64,000 nt of DNA from Kushneria konosiri (lineage in GTDB: Bacteria; Pseudomonadota; Gammaproteobacteria; Pseudomonadales; Halomonadaceae): assembly GCF_002155145.1 (NCBI RefSeq), contig NZ_CP021323.1, positions 1,674,001 to 1,738,000 of the forward strand, written 5' to 3'. The notes beneath the pieces were generated by a model. That model worked only from the letters and a program-made list of their open reading frames with translations. It ran no database searches and was not told the origin of the DNA. Shown here piece by piece: positions 7,962 to 17,652 of the stretch (within the stretch, counting starts at the first letter, position 1; each line of letters opens with the position of its first letter). Position numbers and translations under genes: made by a program.

Positions 7962-9368
7962 TCACTCGGTCCGAAGCGCTGCCGGTAACGACCATGCCGG
8001 GCCGGCCTCATCCCACGCCCGAGCTATCGCCAGCAGCGTCGCTTCGTGCCCCGAGCGGGCCAGAAGCTCCAGCCCGACGGGCAGACCCTGGCGGTCCAGT
8101 CCAATGGGCAGATTGATGGCGGGCATCCCGGTAACTGGCGCCAGCAGGGTGTTGATGCCGTCCTGGACGGCGCCGAGGGAAGCCGGCGGGTGCCGGGTTG
8201 TCGGATAGCACAGCACGTCCAGCTGCCGCTCGGTCATGACGGCTTCAATTCGCTCATGTAGCGCCCTCTGGCATGCAAGGGCCTGCCGATACTCCGGGCT
8301 GCCCATGCCAGCATGGTCGGCCCGGCTGCGCAGCACTGCCGCCATCTGTTCATGGTGCAGGTCTTTTTCGATGAGGGACTTGAGCGAGTCGACCGGGCTG
8401 GTCGGACGTGTCGCCAGATCGGCTGCCAGTGCGTCGGCAAATTCGTAGGCGATGACGTTGGCCTGGTCGACGGCGTCTCTCAGGTCTGGACAGTCAACAG
8501 ATGCCTGCCGGGCGCCAAGGGCTTCCAGTCGTTCGACCGCCCGGTAGGCAATGGCTGAAAGGTCATGGGCGGTCTCGTTGCGATCGGCGAACCAGGCATC
8601 GAGTACGCCGATCGACACGTCGGCTCTGCCACGGGTGTCGGCGTAGGGTTTTTGTGATAACACCGCAAATGCGCGTTCCAGATCGCCGGCATAGCGAGTG
8701 ATCGGTCCGGGCATGTCCTGCGTTGGCGAGAGCGGCAAAATGCCATCCAGAGGCAGCGCCCCCCGTGAGGCGCGTAATGCATAGAGGTTATTGAAGGCAG
8801 AGGGGATACGCACCGAGCCGGCCGTATCGCTGCCGATCGCCAATGGCACATAGCCTGCGGCCACCGCCACGGCCGCCCCGCTGCTGGACCCCCCGGGAGA
8901 GCGATTCAGCGCATGAGGGTTGCGGGCAAACCCGGTCAGCGACGACGCTCCGGTAATGCCGGCGGCCAGCTCATGCATGGCGGACTTGCCCACGATCACG
9001 GCGCCTGCCTGGCGCAGGCGGCGGGTCATTGTGGCGTCCCCGTCAGCGGTCAGGCCCACCAGGGCGCGAGCGCCTGCCGTGGTGGGCCAGCCCGCCACAT
9101 CCATGTTGTCCTTGACGAGCACCGGGATGCCCTCCAAAAGCCCCGGAGGCTGGCCCGTGCGACGCCGCTCATCACTTGCCATTGCCGCGGCTCGCGCCTG
9201 CTCTGCAAATACATGGGCGAGCGCGCGCAGCCTCGGCCCCTGCCGGTCGAGTGCCTCGATACGCGCAAGGCTTGTCTCAACCAGATCAAGTGCCCGCCAC
9301 TGCCCGGATTCCAGCCCGGAAAGCAGGGTCTCGATCGACGCCGTGGCAAACACCGTATGAATAGACAT
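7962..9368 (-). CDS. Amidase-signature family hydrolase
   Basis: A 468-residue cytoplasmic amidase. The signature region is intact: catalytic Lys in VLVKDN (about K86), the Ser-rich GGSSSGAAVAVAAG (cis-Ser about S162) and the nucleophile Ser in DTAGSVRIPS (about S185). These enzymes hydrolyse amide bonds in varied small molecules, and the substrate here is unknown. It overlaps or abuts the metallo-hydrolase gene upstream on the same strand. An ATG at 9389 overlaps that gene's stop as ATGA, while the ATG at 9368 has AGGAGA about 11 bases upstream and is preferred. The pair is probably co-transcribed and may be controlled by the divergent LysR regulator. Confidence 0.9.
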   Translation of the reverse strand: MSIHTVFATASIETLLSGLESGQWRALDLVETSLARIEALDRQGPRLRALAHVFAEQARAAAMASDERRRTGQPPGLLEGIPVLVKDNMDVAGWPTTAGARALVGLTADGDATMTRRLRQAGAVIVGKSAMHELAAGITGASSLTGFARNPHALNRSPGGSSSGAAVAVAAGYVPLAIGSDTAGSVRIPSAFNNLYALRASRGALPLDGILPLSPTQDMPGPITRYAGDLERAFAVLSQKPYADTRGRADVSIGVLDAWFADRNETAHDLSAIAYRAVERLEALGARQASVDCPDLRDAVDQANVIAYEFADALAADLATRPTSPVDSLKSLIEKDLHHEQMAAVLRSRADHAGMGSPEYRQALACQRALHERIEAVMTERQLDVLCYPTTRHPPASLGAVQDGINTLLAPVTGMPAINLPIGLDRQGLPVGLELLARSGHEATLLAIARAWDEAGPAWSLPAALRTE

Positions 9369-9385
9369 TGAAGCGCGTTCTCCTG

Positions 9386-10255
9386 TCATGCAAAACGCCA
9401 GTCGTAGCCAGCAGGGTGGGCGTTCGAGCGCGTGATGCGCCCGGCAGAGCTTTCGGCAAAGTGCGAGCTGCAGTACAGCGCATCATGTTGTACGCACCAG
9501 TCGAGCGCCCACTGCCTTGAGGCCACCGCGTAAGGTTTGTTCTCACAGAACGTGGAGTTCCAGTGGGGATAGCGGGTCTGAATGGGATGATGCATGACAT
9601 CGCCGGCAAACAGGGCATATTCGCCCTGCGACTGCAGCACGATCGAGGCGTGGTCCGGGCTGTGCCCCGGTGAAGAGTGATAGATAAACAGCTCGTCGAG
9701 CGCCTCCCCCGCGGCCGGGTCGATGGTGTCGGCCAGACCGGCGTCCAGCAGGGGCTGAATGCTATCCTTTAAAATCGTGGCGTGCGCCGGATCGCGCTGC
9801 CAGCGATCGAGCTCGGCAGCTGAAAAGACATGGCGGGCGTTGGGGAACATCGGCCGCCAGTGGCCGTTGTCCTGATAGGTATTCCAGCCCACGTGGTCCG
9901 TATGCAGATGGGTCAGAAGCACCGTATCGACAGCGTGGCGGTCTACGCCGGCCTCGGTGAGTCTTTCGGCGTATGGCGTCTGCAGATTGTGAAATAGCGG
10001 GTGACCGCCTCGGTCCCGATGGTTGCCGGTAGCGGTATCGATGATGATCAGGCGCGTCGGGGTGCGCACGACCCAGCTATGGATGGAGATCGCGACCATG
10101 TCTGGTATGTCGGCGGCGTTCAGTTCACTGCGATGCTCCGGAAACAACTTCGCTGACGGAAATTCCGCCACCTGTTCGGTCACTCGGAAGATGTCGGCTT
10201 CACCCACCCGGTAATGGTCGGCTTCGGTGGCTTGATGAAGAGGTGAGGAGGGCAT
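9386..10255 (-). CDS. Metallo-beta-lactamase-fold hydrolase
   Basis: An MBL-fold metallo-hydrolase with the zinc motif HLHTDH in VLLTHLHTDHVGWN, a later histidine in SSPGHSPDHAS and the bridging Asp region in ALFAGDVMHHP. Family members include lactonases and related hydrolases, and the substrate is not clear. Two starts are possible: 10303 (MTTPCVHL) and 10255 (MPSSPLHQ). The latter has AGCAGG about 8 bases upstream and is used here with low certainty. The frame continues to 10432 without a good start signal. It is divergent from the LysR gene at 10508 and followed by the amidase. Confidence 0.88.
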   Translation of the reverse strand: MPSSPLHQATEADHYRVGEADIFRVTEQVAEFPSAKLFPEHRSELNAADIPDMVAISIHSWVVRTPTRLIIIDTATGNHRDRGGHPLFHNLQTPYAERLTEAGVDRHAVDTVLLTHLHTDHVGWNTYQDNGHWRPMFPNARHVFSAAELDRWQRDPAHATILKDSIQPLLDAGLADTIDPAAGEALDELFIYHSSPGHSPDHASIVLQSQGEYALFAGDVMHHPIQTRYPHWNSTFCENKPYAVASRQWALDWCVQHDALYCSSHFAESSAGRITRSNAHPAGYDWRFA

Positions 10256-10507
10256 GTCATGACCTGCTGGCAAGTTCTGAAGGTGTACGCAAGGTGTCGT
10301 CATGGGGGCAGTATCCCGCTCGTATGGGCGGGCGACCAATGCTTTTACCTGCCTTGAACGATGCCTGAGGCGTATCGCTGAAGGTGCAGGGCGTGCCACT
10401 CCCTTTTCGAGACAGGCCCTTTTGATGGTCACGTCGTTGTTCGAGGCGCTTGAGCCGGAACATGAACGTTGGACGTTGGCACGACATATTCGACAGGGCT
10501 TTCACTC

Positions 10508-11413
10508 ATGGAACTACGTCATCTGCGCTACTTCGTGGCCGCCGCCGAGCTTGGCAGCGTCCATGCCGCGGCAGAACAGCTTCACATCAGCCAGCCGTCG
10601 ATATCGCGTCAGATTCATGACCTGGAAGAAGCGCTGGGCGCGACGCTTTTTTCGCGTTCCGCCAGAGGGCTCACCCTGACCCCGGTGGGGGAGATGTTTC
10701 TAGCGCGTGCGAAAAGGATTCTGGCAGATGTCGACGAAGCCAGAGTCCATGCCACTCGCATGGCGCAGGGCCTGAGCGGACGGCTGACGCTTGGGTTTAT
10801 CGAAAACTCGACCTGGGGTGGCCTGCTGCCGCGGGTGCTCATGCAGTTCAAGCAGCATGCCCCGGAGGTTGATCTCGAACTGTTGCCGCTCAACTCCAGC
10901 GATCAACTCGCGCAGCTGGACGGTGGGCGTCTGGATGGTGGATTCGTCTATCCTTTCGGTGGTCTGGCCTCGCATCTGGAAATGCGGGCGCTGGAGACGC
11001 ATGACGTGGTAGTGGCACTGCCCGGGGCGTGGCTATCGAACATGCCGCGGCCTCGTCGACTAACAGACATCGCGGATCGTGATTTCATTACCTTTCCGCG
11101 CCACATTTACCCCGCCTATTTCGATCATCTCCAGAGCGCCTGTCTGGCTCTGGGCGCACCACTTCGCAGCATCCAGACAGCAGAGAGCGAAACGGCGATT
11201 CTCTCGCTGGTGTCCTCGGGGATGGGGGCGGCCATCGTCAATTCGGCCAACCGGTATCGCCCGCCGGCGCTGGTAGAGCTGATCGAGCTGGACGATCTAT
11301 CGATTCCCATGACACTGTCCTTTGTTCACGCATCCTCCAATCCAAACCCTGCGCTTCGATCATTTCTGGCGATTCTTGACGCCGAGCGTCTGGTCGCCCC
11401 GCCGCGCTTTTGA
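10508..11413 (+). CDS. LysR-family transcriptional regulator
   Basis: A 301-residue protein with an N-terminal winged helix-turn-helix (MELRHLRYFVAAAELGSVHAAAEQLHISQPSISRQI) and a LysR effector-binding domain from about residue 90. The start at 10508 begins the canonical MELRHLRYF. It is divergent from the metallo-hydrolase/amidase pair with about 250 bases between the genes, the usual LysR arrangement for control of the neighbouring operon. The inducer is unknown. It lacks an obvious terminator before the phoD pseudogene. Confidence 0.92.
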   Translation: MELRHLRYFVAAAELGSVHAAAEQLHISQPSISRQIHDLEEALGATLFSRSARGLTLTPVGEMFLARAKRILADVDEARVHATRMAQGLSGRLTLGFIENSTWGGLLPRVLMQFKQHAPEVDLELLPLNSSDQLAQLDGGRLDGGFVYPFGGLASHLEMRALETHDVVVALPGAWLSNMPRPRRLTDIADRDFITFPRHIYPAYFDHLQSACLALGAPLRSIQTAESETAILSLVSSGMGAAIVNSANRYRPPALVELIELDDLSIPMTLSFVHASSNPNPALRSFLAILDAERLVAPPRF

Positions 11414-11586
11414 GGTGTCCGCCCGGAGACCGACCTGTCCTGCCTTTTCTTTCAACGCGTCATCAGGTCGATCGTCTGCCAACGGTGGGTGATCGACTCA
11501 TTTTTCCAGGTTTCATCCGAGCGTCATGGATGGCCATTAGCCTGTTCTTCCCCGAGATCTACCGATCCATACGAGAGGAACCCATC

Positions 11587-13164
11587 ATGGCACCGCCGAA
11601 TGATTCACTGACCCGTCGCGATTTCCTGGCCACCAGTGTCCGAGTGGGCGCAGGCCTGGCCGGGATGACCCTGCTCGGCGCGCCGGCGATCGTGCTGGCC
11701 GAGGGACGGCGCCCGACGCTGCAGGGCGGCGTGATGAGCGGTGATGTCCTGGCCGACCGCGCCATGCTGTGGGGGCAGGCAAGCAAGCCATCGCGCATGC
11801 TGGTCGATATCGCCGACAATCCCGAGTTTCGCGGCGCCCGCCAGCTCGCGCCGGTCGATGTCCTGCCCGGCAGCGATCTGATCGGCAAGCTCGACGCCAC
11901 CGGGCTTCGCGGCATGCAGGATGTTCATTATCGGGTACGTTTTGCCGCGCTGGGGGATGAGCGGGCGCTAAGCGAGCCGGTCGTCGGGCGTTTGCGCCTG
12001 CCGCCGAGCACGTCGCGTGACCTGCGCTTTGTGTGATCCGGTGATGTGGTGGGGCAGGGCTGGGGCATTGATGAATCGCGCGGTGGCATGCGGACCTGGG
12101 AGGCGATGCGACGGGTCCAGCCGGACTTTTTCATCCACTCCGGCGACAGCGTCTATGCCGACGGCCCGCTCGAATCAGAAATCGCGCTGCCCGATGGCGG
12201 CACTTGGCGCAATCTGGTGACGCCGGCCAAGCAGAAGGTGGCCGAGACGCTGGCGGAATACCGGGGCCAGCACGCCTACAACCATCTTGATGCCAACTTC
12301 CGCCGCTTCGCCGCCGAGGTGCCGATGCTGGCGCAGTAGGATGACCACGAAACGGTCAACAACTGGTATCCGCAGGAAATCCTTGATGATGAGCGCTACA
12401 GCGAGAAAAACGTCGCGCTGCTCTCGGCCCGCGCCCGCCAGGCCTTTATCGAGTACATGCCGATTCGCATGACCCCCGAGGCCCCGCAGCGCATTTACCG
12501 GCGTTTCTCCTACGGCCCGGGCATGGAGGCCTTCATGCTCGACATGCGAAGCTACCGCGGCCCCAATAGTCCCAATCTGCAAGCAAACGCATCAAGCGCG
12601 ACGGCGTTTCTGGGCGAAAACCAGTTTCGCTGGCTGCGTCAGGCGCTCAATGACTCCACCGCCACCTGGAAGATTATCGCAGCCGACATGCCCATCGGCA
12701 TGGTGGTGCCGGATGGTGATCACTTCGAGGCGATCGCCAACAATGATCCCGGTCAGCCGCTGGGTCGCGAGCTGGAGCTTGCCCGACTGCTGCAGGCGAT
12801 TCGCGACGACGATATCCAGAACGTGGTGTGGTTCACCGCCGATGTGCACTACACCGCGGCCCACCACTACGCACCGGAGCGCGCCGCCTTCAAGCAGTTC
12901 AAGCCGTTCTGGGAGTTCGTCAGTGGCCCGCTTCACGCCGGCACCTTTGGCCCCAGCGAGATGGATGCCACCTTCGGCCCTGACGTCGTCTTCTTCAAGG
13001 CGCCGCCCGAAGGCCAGAAGAACCTGCCGCCCTCGGCGGGCTATCAGTTCTTCGGGCAGGCGGACCTTGACGGCGAAAGCGAGGCGCTGACGGTGACGCT
13101 CAAGGACAGCGACGGCGCCACCCTGCACACGCAGGTGCTGATGCCGGAGGGGCGAACCGCCTGA
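11587..13164 (+). pseudogene. phoD: PhoD-type alkaline phosphatase, two in-frame nonsense codons
   Basis: A single frame would encode a 525-residue PhoD-family phosphodiesterase/phosphatase with a Tat signal (SLTRRDFLATSVRVGAGLAG). Two stops interrupt it. TGA at 12034-12036 replaces the Trp of the conserved RFVWSGD stretch (codon 150). TAG at 12337-12339 replaces the Trp of AQWDDHE (codon 251), next to metal-binding residues. Both are single G-to-A changes of TGG. The rest of the frame, including SGDSVYADGP, FTADVHYTAAHHY and the C-terminus, is intact, so the lesion is recent or a sequencing error. Only a short exported N-terminal fragment would be made. Confidence 0.88.
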
Positions 13165-13211
13165 ACCAGACCGTACGGCCGGGCCGGCGATCGACCTCGT
13201 CGCGCCCGGGG

Positions 13212-13586
13212 CTACAGCTCGAGGATGACTTCATCGCCTTCAAGGCGCACCGGCCAGACGGTCAGGCGCTGCTCGGGGTCTTCGAGACAGACCCCGTCGC
13301 GCAGCCGAAAGTGCTGCTTGTAGATCGGCGAGGCCACCACCCGCTCACCGCCCACATTGCCGACGATGCCGCGTCCGATCACATTGGCGCCGGAAAACGG
13401 ATCGTGGTTATCCACCGCGTAGAGTGCCTCGGATCGATCCGGTACGTCGGCATCCCGGGGCTGACCGGGCAGATAGAACAGCGCGATCTGATGGCTGTCA
13501 TGCCAGGCCACCACCCCGGAGTGGGCGACCAGATCCCGGCGGTGGCAGAGCGTAATGGTGGCGCGTTGTGCGGTGAGAGCGCTCAT
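13212..13586 (-). CDS. nirD: Nitrite reductase (NADH) small subunit
   Basis: A 124-residue Rieske-like NirD protein, the small subunit of cytoplasmic assimilatory NADH nitrite reductase. Recognisable segments are VAWHDSHQIALFYLP, LYAVDNHDPFSGANVIGRGIVG and SPIYKQHFRLRDG. As usual for NirD, the Rieske Cys/His ligands are absent. Its start codon overlaps the nirB stop by four bases (ATGA), indicating translational coupling. Last gene of the nasC-like/nirB/nirD unit. Confidence 0.95.
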   Translation of the reverse strand: MSALTAQRATITLCHRRDLVAHSGVVAWHDSHQIALFYLPGQPRDADVPDRSEALYAVDNHDPFSGANVIGRGIVGNVGGERVVASPIYKQHFRLRDGVCLEDPEQRLTVWPVRLEGDEVILEL

Positions 13587-16186
13587 GAGGAGACCTCCAT
13601 GGTCAGGGTTTCCAGCTCTTCAGGTCGAGCCGGGCGCGGTTGGTCGCGCTCGGAGACGGCGATGATGTCCGGGTCGCGGCGCTGATCGTTCACAAACGTT
13701 CTAAAGCGCTTGAGCTTGTCCGGGTCCTTGAGGGCATTGGCCCACTCGCATTCGTACTGATCGACCACGTGCTGCATCTGGTGCTCCAGCGCCTCGCAAA
13801 GGCCCAGGCTGTCATTGATGATGACGTCCTTCAGATAGTCGAGCCCGCCTTCGAGGCTTTCGCGCCACACCGAGGTGCGCTGCAGCCGGTCGGCGGTGCG
13901 GATGTAGAACATCAAAAAGCGGTCGATCAGTCCGAGCAGGGTGGCGTCGTCCAGATCGGTCGCGAACAGCTCGGCATGGCGCGGGCGCATGCCGCCGTTG
14001 CCGCAGACATAGAGGTTCCAGCCGTGCTCGGTGGCGATCACGCCGACATCCTTGCTCTGGGCCTCGGCGCATTCACGAGTGCAGCCGGACACCGCGAACT
14101 TGAGCTTGTGCGGCGAGCGCAGGCCCTTGTAGCGGTTCTCGATGGTGAGCGCCATGGCGACGCTATCCTGCACGCCGTAACGACACCAGGTGTTGCCGAC
14201 GCAGGATTTCACCGTGCGGGTCGATTTGCCGTAGGCGTGGCCGGTCTCGAACCCGGCCTCGATCAGCTCGCGCCAGATCTCCGGCAGGTCCTGCAGCTCG
14301 GCGCCGAACAAATCGATGCGCTGGCCGCCGGTGATCTTGGTGTAGAGCGCATATTTCTTTGCCACCGCGCCGATGGCGATCAATTTGTCGGGGGTGATTT
14401 CGCCGCCCGGAATGCGCGGCACCACCGAATAGGTGCCGTTTTTCTGCATGTTAGCCATGAAGGTGTCGTTGGTGTCCTGCAGCGGCACCAGCGACGGGTC
14501 GGTGATCGGCGCGTTCCAGCAGGACGCCAGAATCGAGGCCACCGCCGGCTTGCAGATATCGCAGCCAAGCTCGCCCTTGCCGTGTCGTGAGTGAAGCGCC
14601 TCGAAGCTTTTGATGCCCTCGACCCGAATCAGGCCGTAGAGCTCCTGGCGGGTGTAAGCGAAGTGCTCGCACAGGCTTCTGTCGACCTCGATGCCGCGAC
14701 TTTCCAGCTCATGTTCGAACACCTGCTTGAGAAGTGCCGTGCAGCCGCCGCAGCCGGTGCTGGCGCGGGTCTCGGCCTTGAGCGTTCCAAGGTCACCGCA
14801 GCCGGCCTCGACGGCCTGACACACCGCCCCCTTGGTGACGTTGTGACAGGAGCAGATCATCGCGGTCTCGGGCAGGGCGTCGGCGCCGAGCGTTGGCGCC
14901 CCCTCGCTGTGCGGCAGAATCAGGCTCGCCGGGTCCTCCGGCAGCGCGATGCCGTTTTGTACGTACTGTAGCAGGGTGTCGTAATAGCGGTTATCACCGA
15001 CCAGCACCGCGCCGATCGCGGTCCTGCCGTCGGCGGAGACGACGAGCCGGCGATAACCGTGATTGGCCTCGTCGATGTAGCGATAGCTTACGGCGCCTTC
15101 GGTGGTGGCGTGGGCATCGCCGATCGAGCCGACATCGACCCCGAGCAGCTTGAGCTTGGTCGACATGTCGGCCCCGGTGAACGATGCGCCTTCAAGACCG
15201 GCCAGCGAACCAGCCACGGTGCGGGCCATGGTGTAGCCCGGGGCGACCAGTCCAAACAGGCGCCCGCTCCAGAGCGCGCACTCGCCGATGGCGTAGATCG
15301 ATGGGTCGGAAGTGACGCAGGTGTCATCGATCACGATGCCGCCGCGCTCGCCAAGGGTCAGCCCGCTTTCGCGTGCCAGCCGATCCTGCGGGCGAATGCC
15401 GGCGGAGAACACGATCATATCGGCCTCGAGCGGCTCGTGATCCCTGAAATGCATGCAGTAGCGATGGTGCTCGCCGCGGGTGATCTCGGTGGTGGCGTGG
15501 TCGACGTGCACGTGCACCCCGAGCGCTTCAATCTGACGCTTGAGCGCCCGGCCGCCCTCGTCGTCGAGCTGCACCGGCATCAAGCGCGGCGCGAACTCGA
15601 CCACATGCGCCTCGAGCCCGAGCGAGGTCAGCGCATTGGCCGCTTCCAGTCCCAGCAGCCCACCGCCGATCACCACACCGCGCCGCTGGTCGCGCTCGGC
15701 CACGCCGGCGGCGGCCTCACGGATGCGGTCAAGATCGTCCAGCGTGCGATAGACCAGCCCGGCGTGGCCGGTATCGTCATCCACGGTGGGAATCTGCGGC
15801 ACGAACGGATAGGAGCCGGTGGCCAGCACCAGTCGGTCGTAGGCGTGATCGCCGCGTTCTGTGGTGACGGTTTGGGCGTGACGGTCGATCGACAATACGT
15901 GCTCACCCAGATGCAGCGCGATGCCGTGGCGGGCGCAGAAGTCGGCGTCGCCGAGCGACAGCGCCTCGGCGTCGCGGCCGCTGAAGTACTCCGAGAGGTG
16001 CACCCGGTCGTAGGCGCGGTGGCGCTCCTCGCCGAAGACCGTGATGGCAAGACGTTCGTGGACGCCGTGCTCGACCAGCTGTTCCAGAAAATGGTGACCG
16101 ACCATGCCGTTGCCGATGACGATCAGGCGCGGCATTGACGAGGCATCGGCGTCATGGTGTGTCGGATGGATGTTGGGCGTGCTCAT
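13583..16186 (-). CDS. nirB: Nitrite reductase (NADH) large subunit
   Basis: An 867-residue cytoplasmic enzyme that reduces nitrite to ammonium with NADH. Domains in order: FAD/NAD(P) oxidoreductase (LIVIGNGMVGHHFLEQL, then the internal GGGLLGLEAA), BFD-type [2Fe-2S] segment (CSCHNVTKGAV...STGCGGC), and ferredoxin-like and siroheme/[4Fe-4S] domains. The cluster ligands are in SCVGNTWC and SGCTREC. A GAGGAGG ribosome-binding site precedes the ATG at 16186. It overlaps the stop of the upstream FAD protein by four bases. Expression is expected to depend on the sigma-54 promoter and ANTAR leader at 17494-17668. Confidence 0.97.
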   Translation of the reverse strand: MSTPNIHPTHHDADASSMPRLIVIGNGMVGHHFLEQLVEHGVHERLAITVFGEERHRAYDRVHLSEYFSGRDAEALSLGDADFCARHGIALHLGEHVLSIDRHAQTVTTERGDHAYDRLVLATGSYPFVPQIPTVDDDTGHAGLVYRTLDDLDRIREAAAGVAERDQRRGVVIGGGLLGLEAANALTSLGLEAHVVEFAPRLMPVQLDDEGGRALKRQIEALGVHVHVDHATTEITRGEHHRYCMHFRDHEPLEADMIVFSAGIRPQDRLARESGLTLGERGGIVIDDTCVTSDPSIYAIGECALWSGRLFGLVAPGYTMARTVAGSLAGLEGASFTGADMSTKLKLLGVDVGSIGDAHATTEGAVSYRYIDEANHGYRRLVVSADGRTAIGAVLVGDNRYYDTLLQYVQNGIALPEDPASLILPHSEGAPTLGADALPETAMICSCHNVTKGAVCQAVEAGCGDLGTLKAETRASTGCGGCTALLKQVFEHELESRGIEVDRSLCEHFAYTRQELYGLIRVEGIKSFEALHSRHGKGELGCDICKPAVASILASCWNAPITDPSLVPLQDTNDTFMANMQKNGTYSVVPRIPGGEITPDKLIAIGAVAKKYALYTKITGGQRIDLFGAELQDLPEIWRELIEAGFETGHAYGKSTRTVKSCVGNTWCRYGVQDSVAMALTIENRYKGLRSPHKLKFAVSGCTRECAEAQSKDVGVIATEHGWNLYVCGNGGMRPRHAELFATDLDDATLLGLIDRFLMFYIRTADRLQRTSVWRESLEGGLDYLKDVIINDSLGLCEALEHQMQHVVDQYECEWANALKDPDKLKRFRTFVNDQRRDPDIIAVSERDQPRPARPEELETLTMEVSS

Positions 16187-17415
16187 GCAACCTCCTCAAG
16201 GCGTTGAATGGCGTCATGGGCGCCGAAAATCAGCAGGGCGCGGGCCTTGCCCAGCGCGGTGTCGGTGGTGGCGAGGCGAAAGAGTTCCGGGCCGTCGCGG
16301 GTGTCGCCGTAAAGCACGGCGCCCTTGATGCGATCGTTGTCGATCAAAAGCCGGCGGTAATCGCCGTGTTCGGGGTCGGCATAGGTCAGCGTCTCCATGC
16401 CCTCGCTCGGCTCGACCGGGCCGAAGGCGTAGAGATCGATGCCGGCGACCTTGAGCCGGGTCGGGGAGGGGAGCGCCTGGTAGGGCGCGGGCGTCCGGTG
16501 GCACAGCACATCGACCAGCGTCTCGACCTGCTGCCAGATCGGCTCGACCAGCCCGATGGTGGCCCCATCTACCTCGGCGCATTCGCCGAGGGCAAAAATG
16601 GCCGGGTCCCGGGTGGCCAGGTGCTCATCGACGCAGATGCCGCGACCCACCTCGAGACCGGCGAGCCGGCCAAGTGTCGCGTTCGGCGTGATGCCGGCGG
16701 CCACCACCACGCAGTCAGCCGCGAGGGTGCGGCCATCACGCAGAGTCAGCGAGCGCACGTTGCCGTTTGAGTCGCCATCAAGCCGGGCAAGCTCGGCGCC
16801 GGTGTTGATCGTGATGCCGCGCCGGGTCAGGGTCTGCTCAAGCCAGCCGGCAGCCACGGCGTCGAGCTGGCGGTTCATCAATCGGTCGCTTCGCTGCAGC
16901 ACGGTGACGTGCACGCCGAGCTTTCGAAGCCCTTCCGCGGCTTCAAGTCCCAGCAGGCCGCCACCGATCACGACCGCGTTGGATCCGGGGGCCTGCTGTC
17001 TCAGCCACTCACCGTCCTCCATCGTTCGAAACGCACCGACGTTGCCAAGCTGGATGCCCGCCACCTCGGGCAGCGTCGGCCGGGCGCCGGTGGCGATGAC
17101 CAGCCGGTTGTAGTGCAGGCGCTCGCCGGACTCGAGCGTGAGGGTGTGGCTTGAACGGTCGATATTGATCACCCGTGCCCCCGGTCGGCATTCGACGCCC
17201 TCGGCGACCATGGCGGGCAGGGCGAGCTCATCGCGACCCAGCTCACCGGCCAGCCAGGGGGAGAGCAGAATGCGGTTATAGGCGTGTGAGGCTTCCTCGC
17301 CGAGTACCGTGATGCGGGCCGGGCGATCCTTTCGGGCCAGCAGCGTGGTGACCAGCCGATGGCCGGCCATGCCATTGCCGATGACGACGAGGTGCGTGTC
17401 GGTGTCGCGTGTCAT
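16183..17415 (-). CDS. nasC: NasC-like FAD/NAD(P) oxidoreductase of nitrate assimilation
   Basis: A 410-residue flavoprotein with two Rossmann motifs (VVIGNGMAGHRLVTTLL at the N-terminus, AVVIGGGLLGLEAAEGL near residue 145). It aligns with the N-terminal domain of NirB next door, so the two are paralogous modules. Position at the head of the nirBD operon and the family resemblance suggest that it passes NADH electrons to nitrate reductase NasA, as NasC does in Klebsiella. It lacks a C-terminal [2Fe-2S] domain, while NasA here carries one. The ribosome-binding site GGGAGA lies before the ATG at 17415. The symbol is an inference. Confidence 0.8.
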   Translation of the reverse strand: MTRDTDTHLVVIGNGMAGHRLVTTLLARKDRPARITVLGEEASHAYNRILLSPWLAGELGRDELALPAMVAEGVECRPGARVINIDRSSHTLTLESGERLHYNRLVIATGARPTLPEVAGIQLGNVGAFRTMEDGEWLRQQAPGSNAVVIGGGLLGLEAAEGLRKLGVHVTVLQRSDRLMNRQLDAVAAGWLEQTLTRRGITINTGAELARLDGDSNGNVRSLTLRDGRTLAADCVVVAAGITPNATLGRLAGLEVGRGICVDEHLATRDPAIFALGECAEVDGATIGLVEPIWQQVETLVDVLCHRTPAPYQALPSPTRLKVAGIDLYAFGPVEPSEGMETLTYADPEHGDYRRLLIDNDRIKGAVLYGDTRDGPELFRLATTDTALGKARALLIFGAHDAIQRLEEVA

Positions 17416-17493
17416 GTCGATCTCCCGTGTCGATCTGCCGTCATAAAAAACGGCGGTCGGGCTCTGGTCCTGTCACCGCGCCGGTCGGGCCAT

Positions 17494-17544
17494 AAAAAAA
17501 GCGCCTGATGCCGTGAAGCCAAAAAGCTTCAGGGCATCAGGCGC
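17494..17544 (-). terminator. Attenuator terminator in nasC-nirBD leader
   Basis: On the minus strand a 12-bp stem (GCGCCTGATGCC/GGCATCAGGCGC) is extended by a 6-bp inner stem (TGAAGC/GCTTCA) across a C-C mismatch and followed by seven T. It lies in the leader, about 80 bases before the first gene. It therefore acts as an attenuator, because its 5' arm overlaps hairpin P2 (17537-17554). Confidence 0.85.
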
Positions 17545-17640
17545 CGTTGCCTGACGTGAACGTGATGTCTGTGGCGTCGTCCACCCCGGCGCACGAAGCC
17601 TGGGGGTTAAGGGGCGATGCGTGCGGCCTTCGGTGGCCGC
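17537..17640 (-). ncRNA. ANTAR-target two-hairpin leader of the nasC-nirBD operon
   Basis: Minus-strand hairpin P1 (17623-17640) has stem GCGGCC/GGCCGC and loop ACCGAA. P2 (17537-17554) has stem TCAGGC/GCCTGA and loop AACGGC. Both loops have A at position 1 and G at position 4, the signature recognised by ANTAR-domain antiterminators such as NasR. P2 and the downstream terminator share the GCGCCTGA sequence and are mutually exclusive. The linker between hairpins is about 68 bases, longer than in many described cases. P1 begins at about the transcription start predicted from the sigma-54 promoter. Confidence 0.8.
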
Positions 17641-17652
17641 TTTTTACAACAC

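Noticed and set aside
12034-12339. Recoded stop codons (selenocysteine or pyrrolysine) in phoD
   Set aside because: The two stops differ (TGA, TAG), both stand at conserved Trp positions, and no SECIS-like or pyl context is visible.
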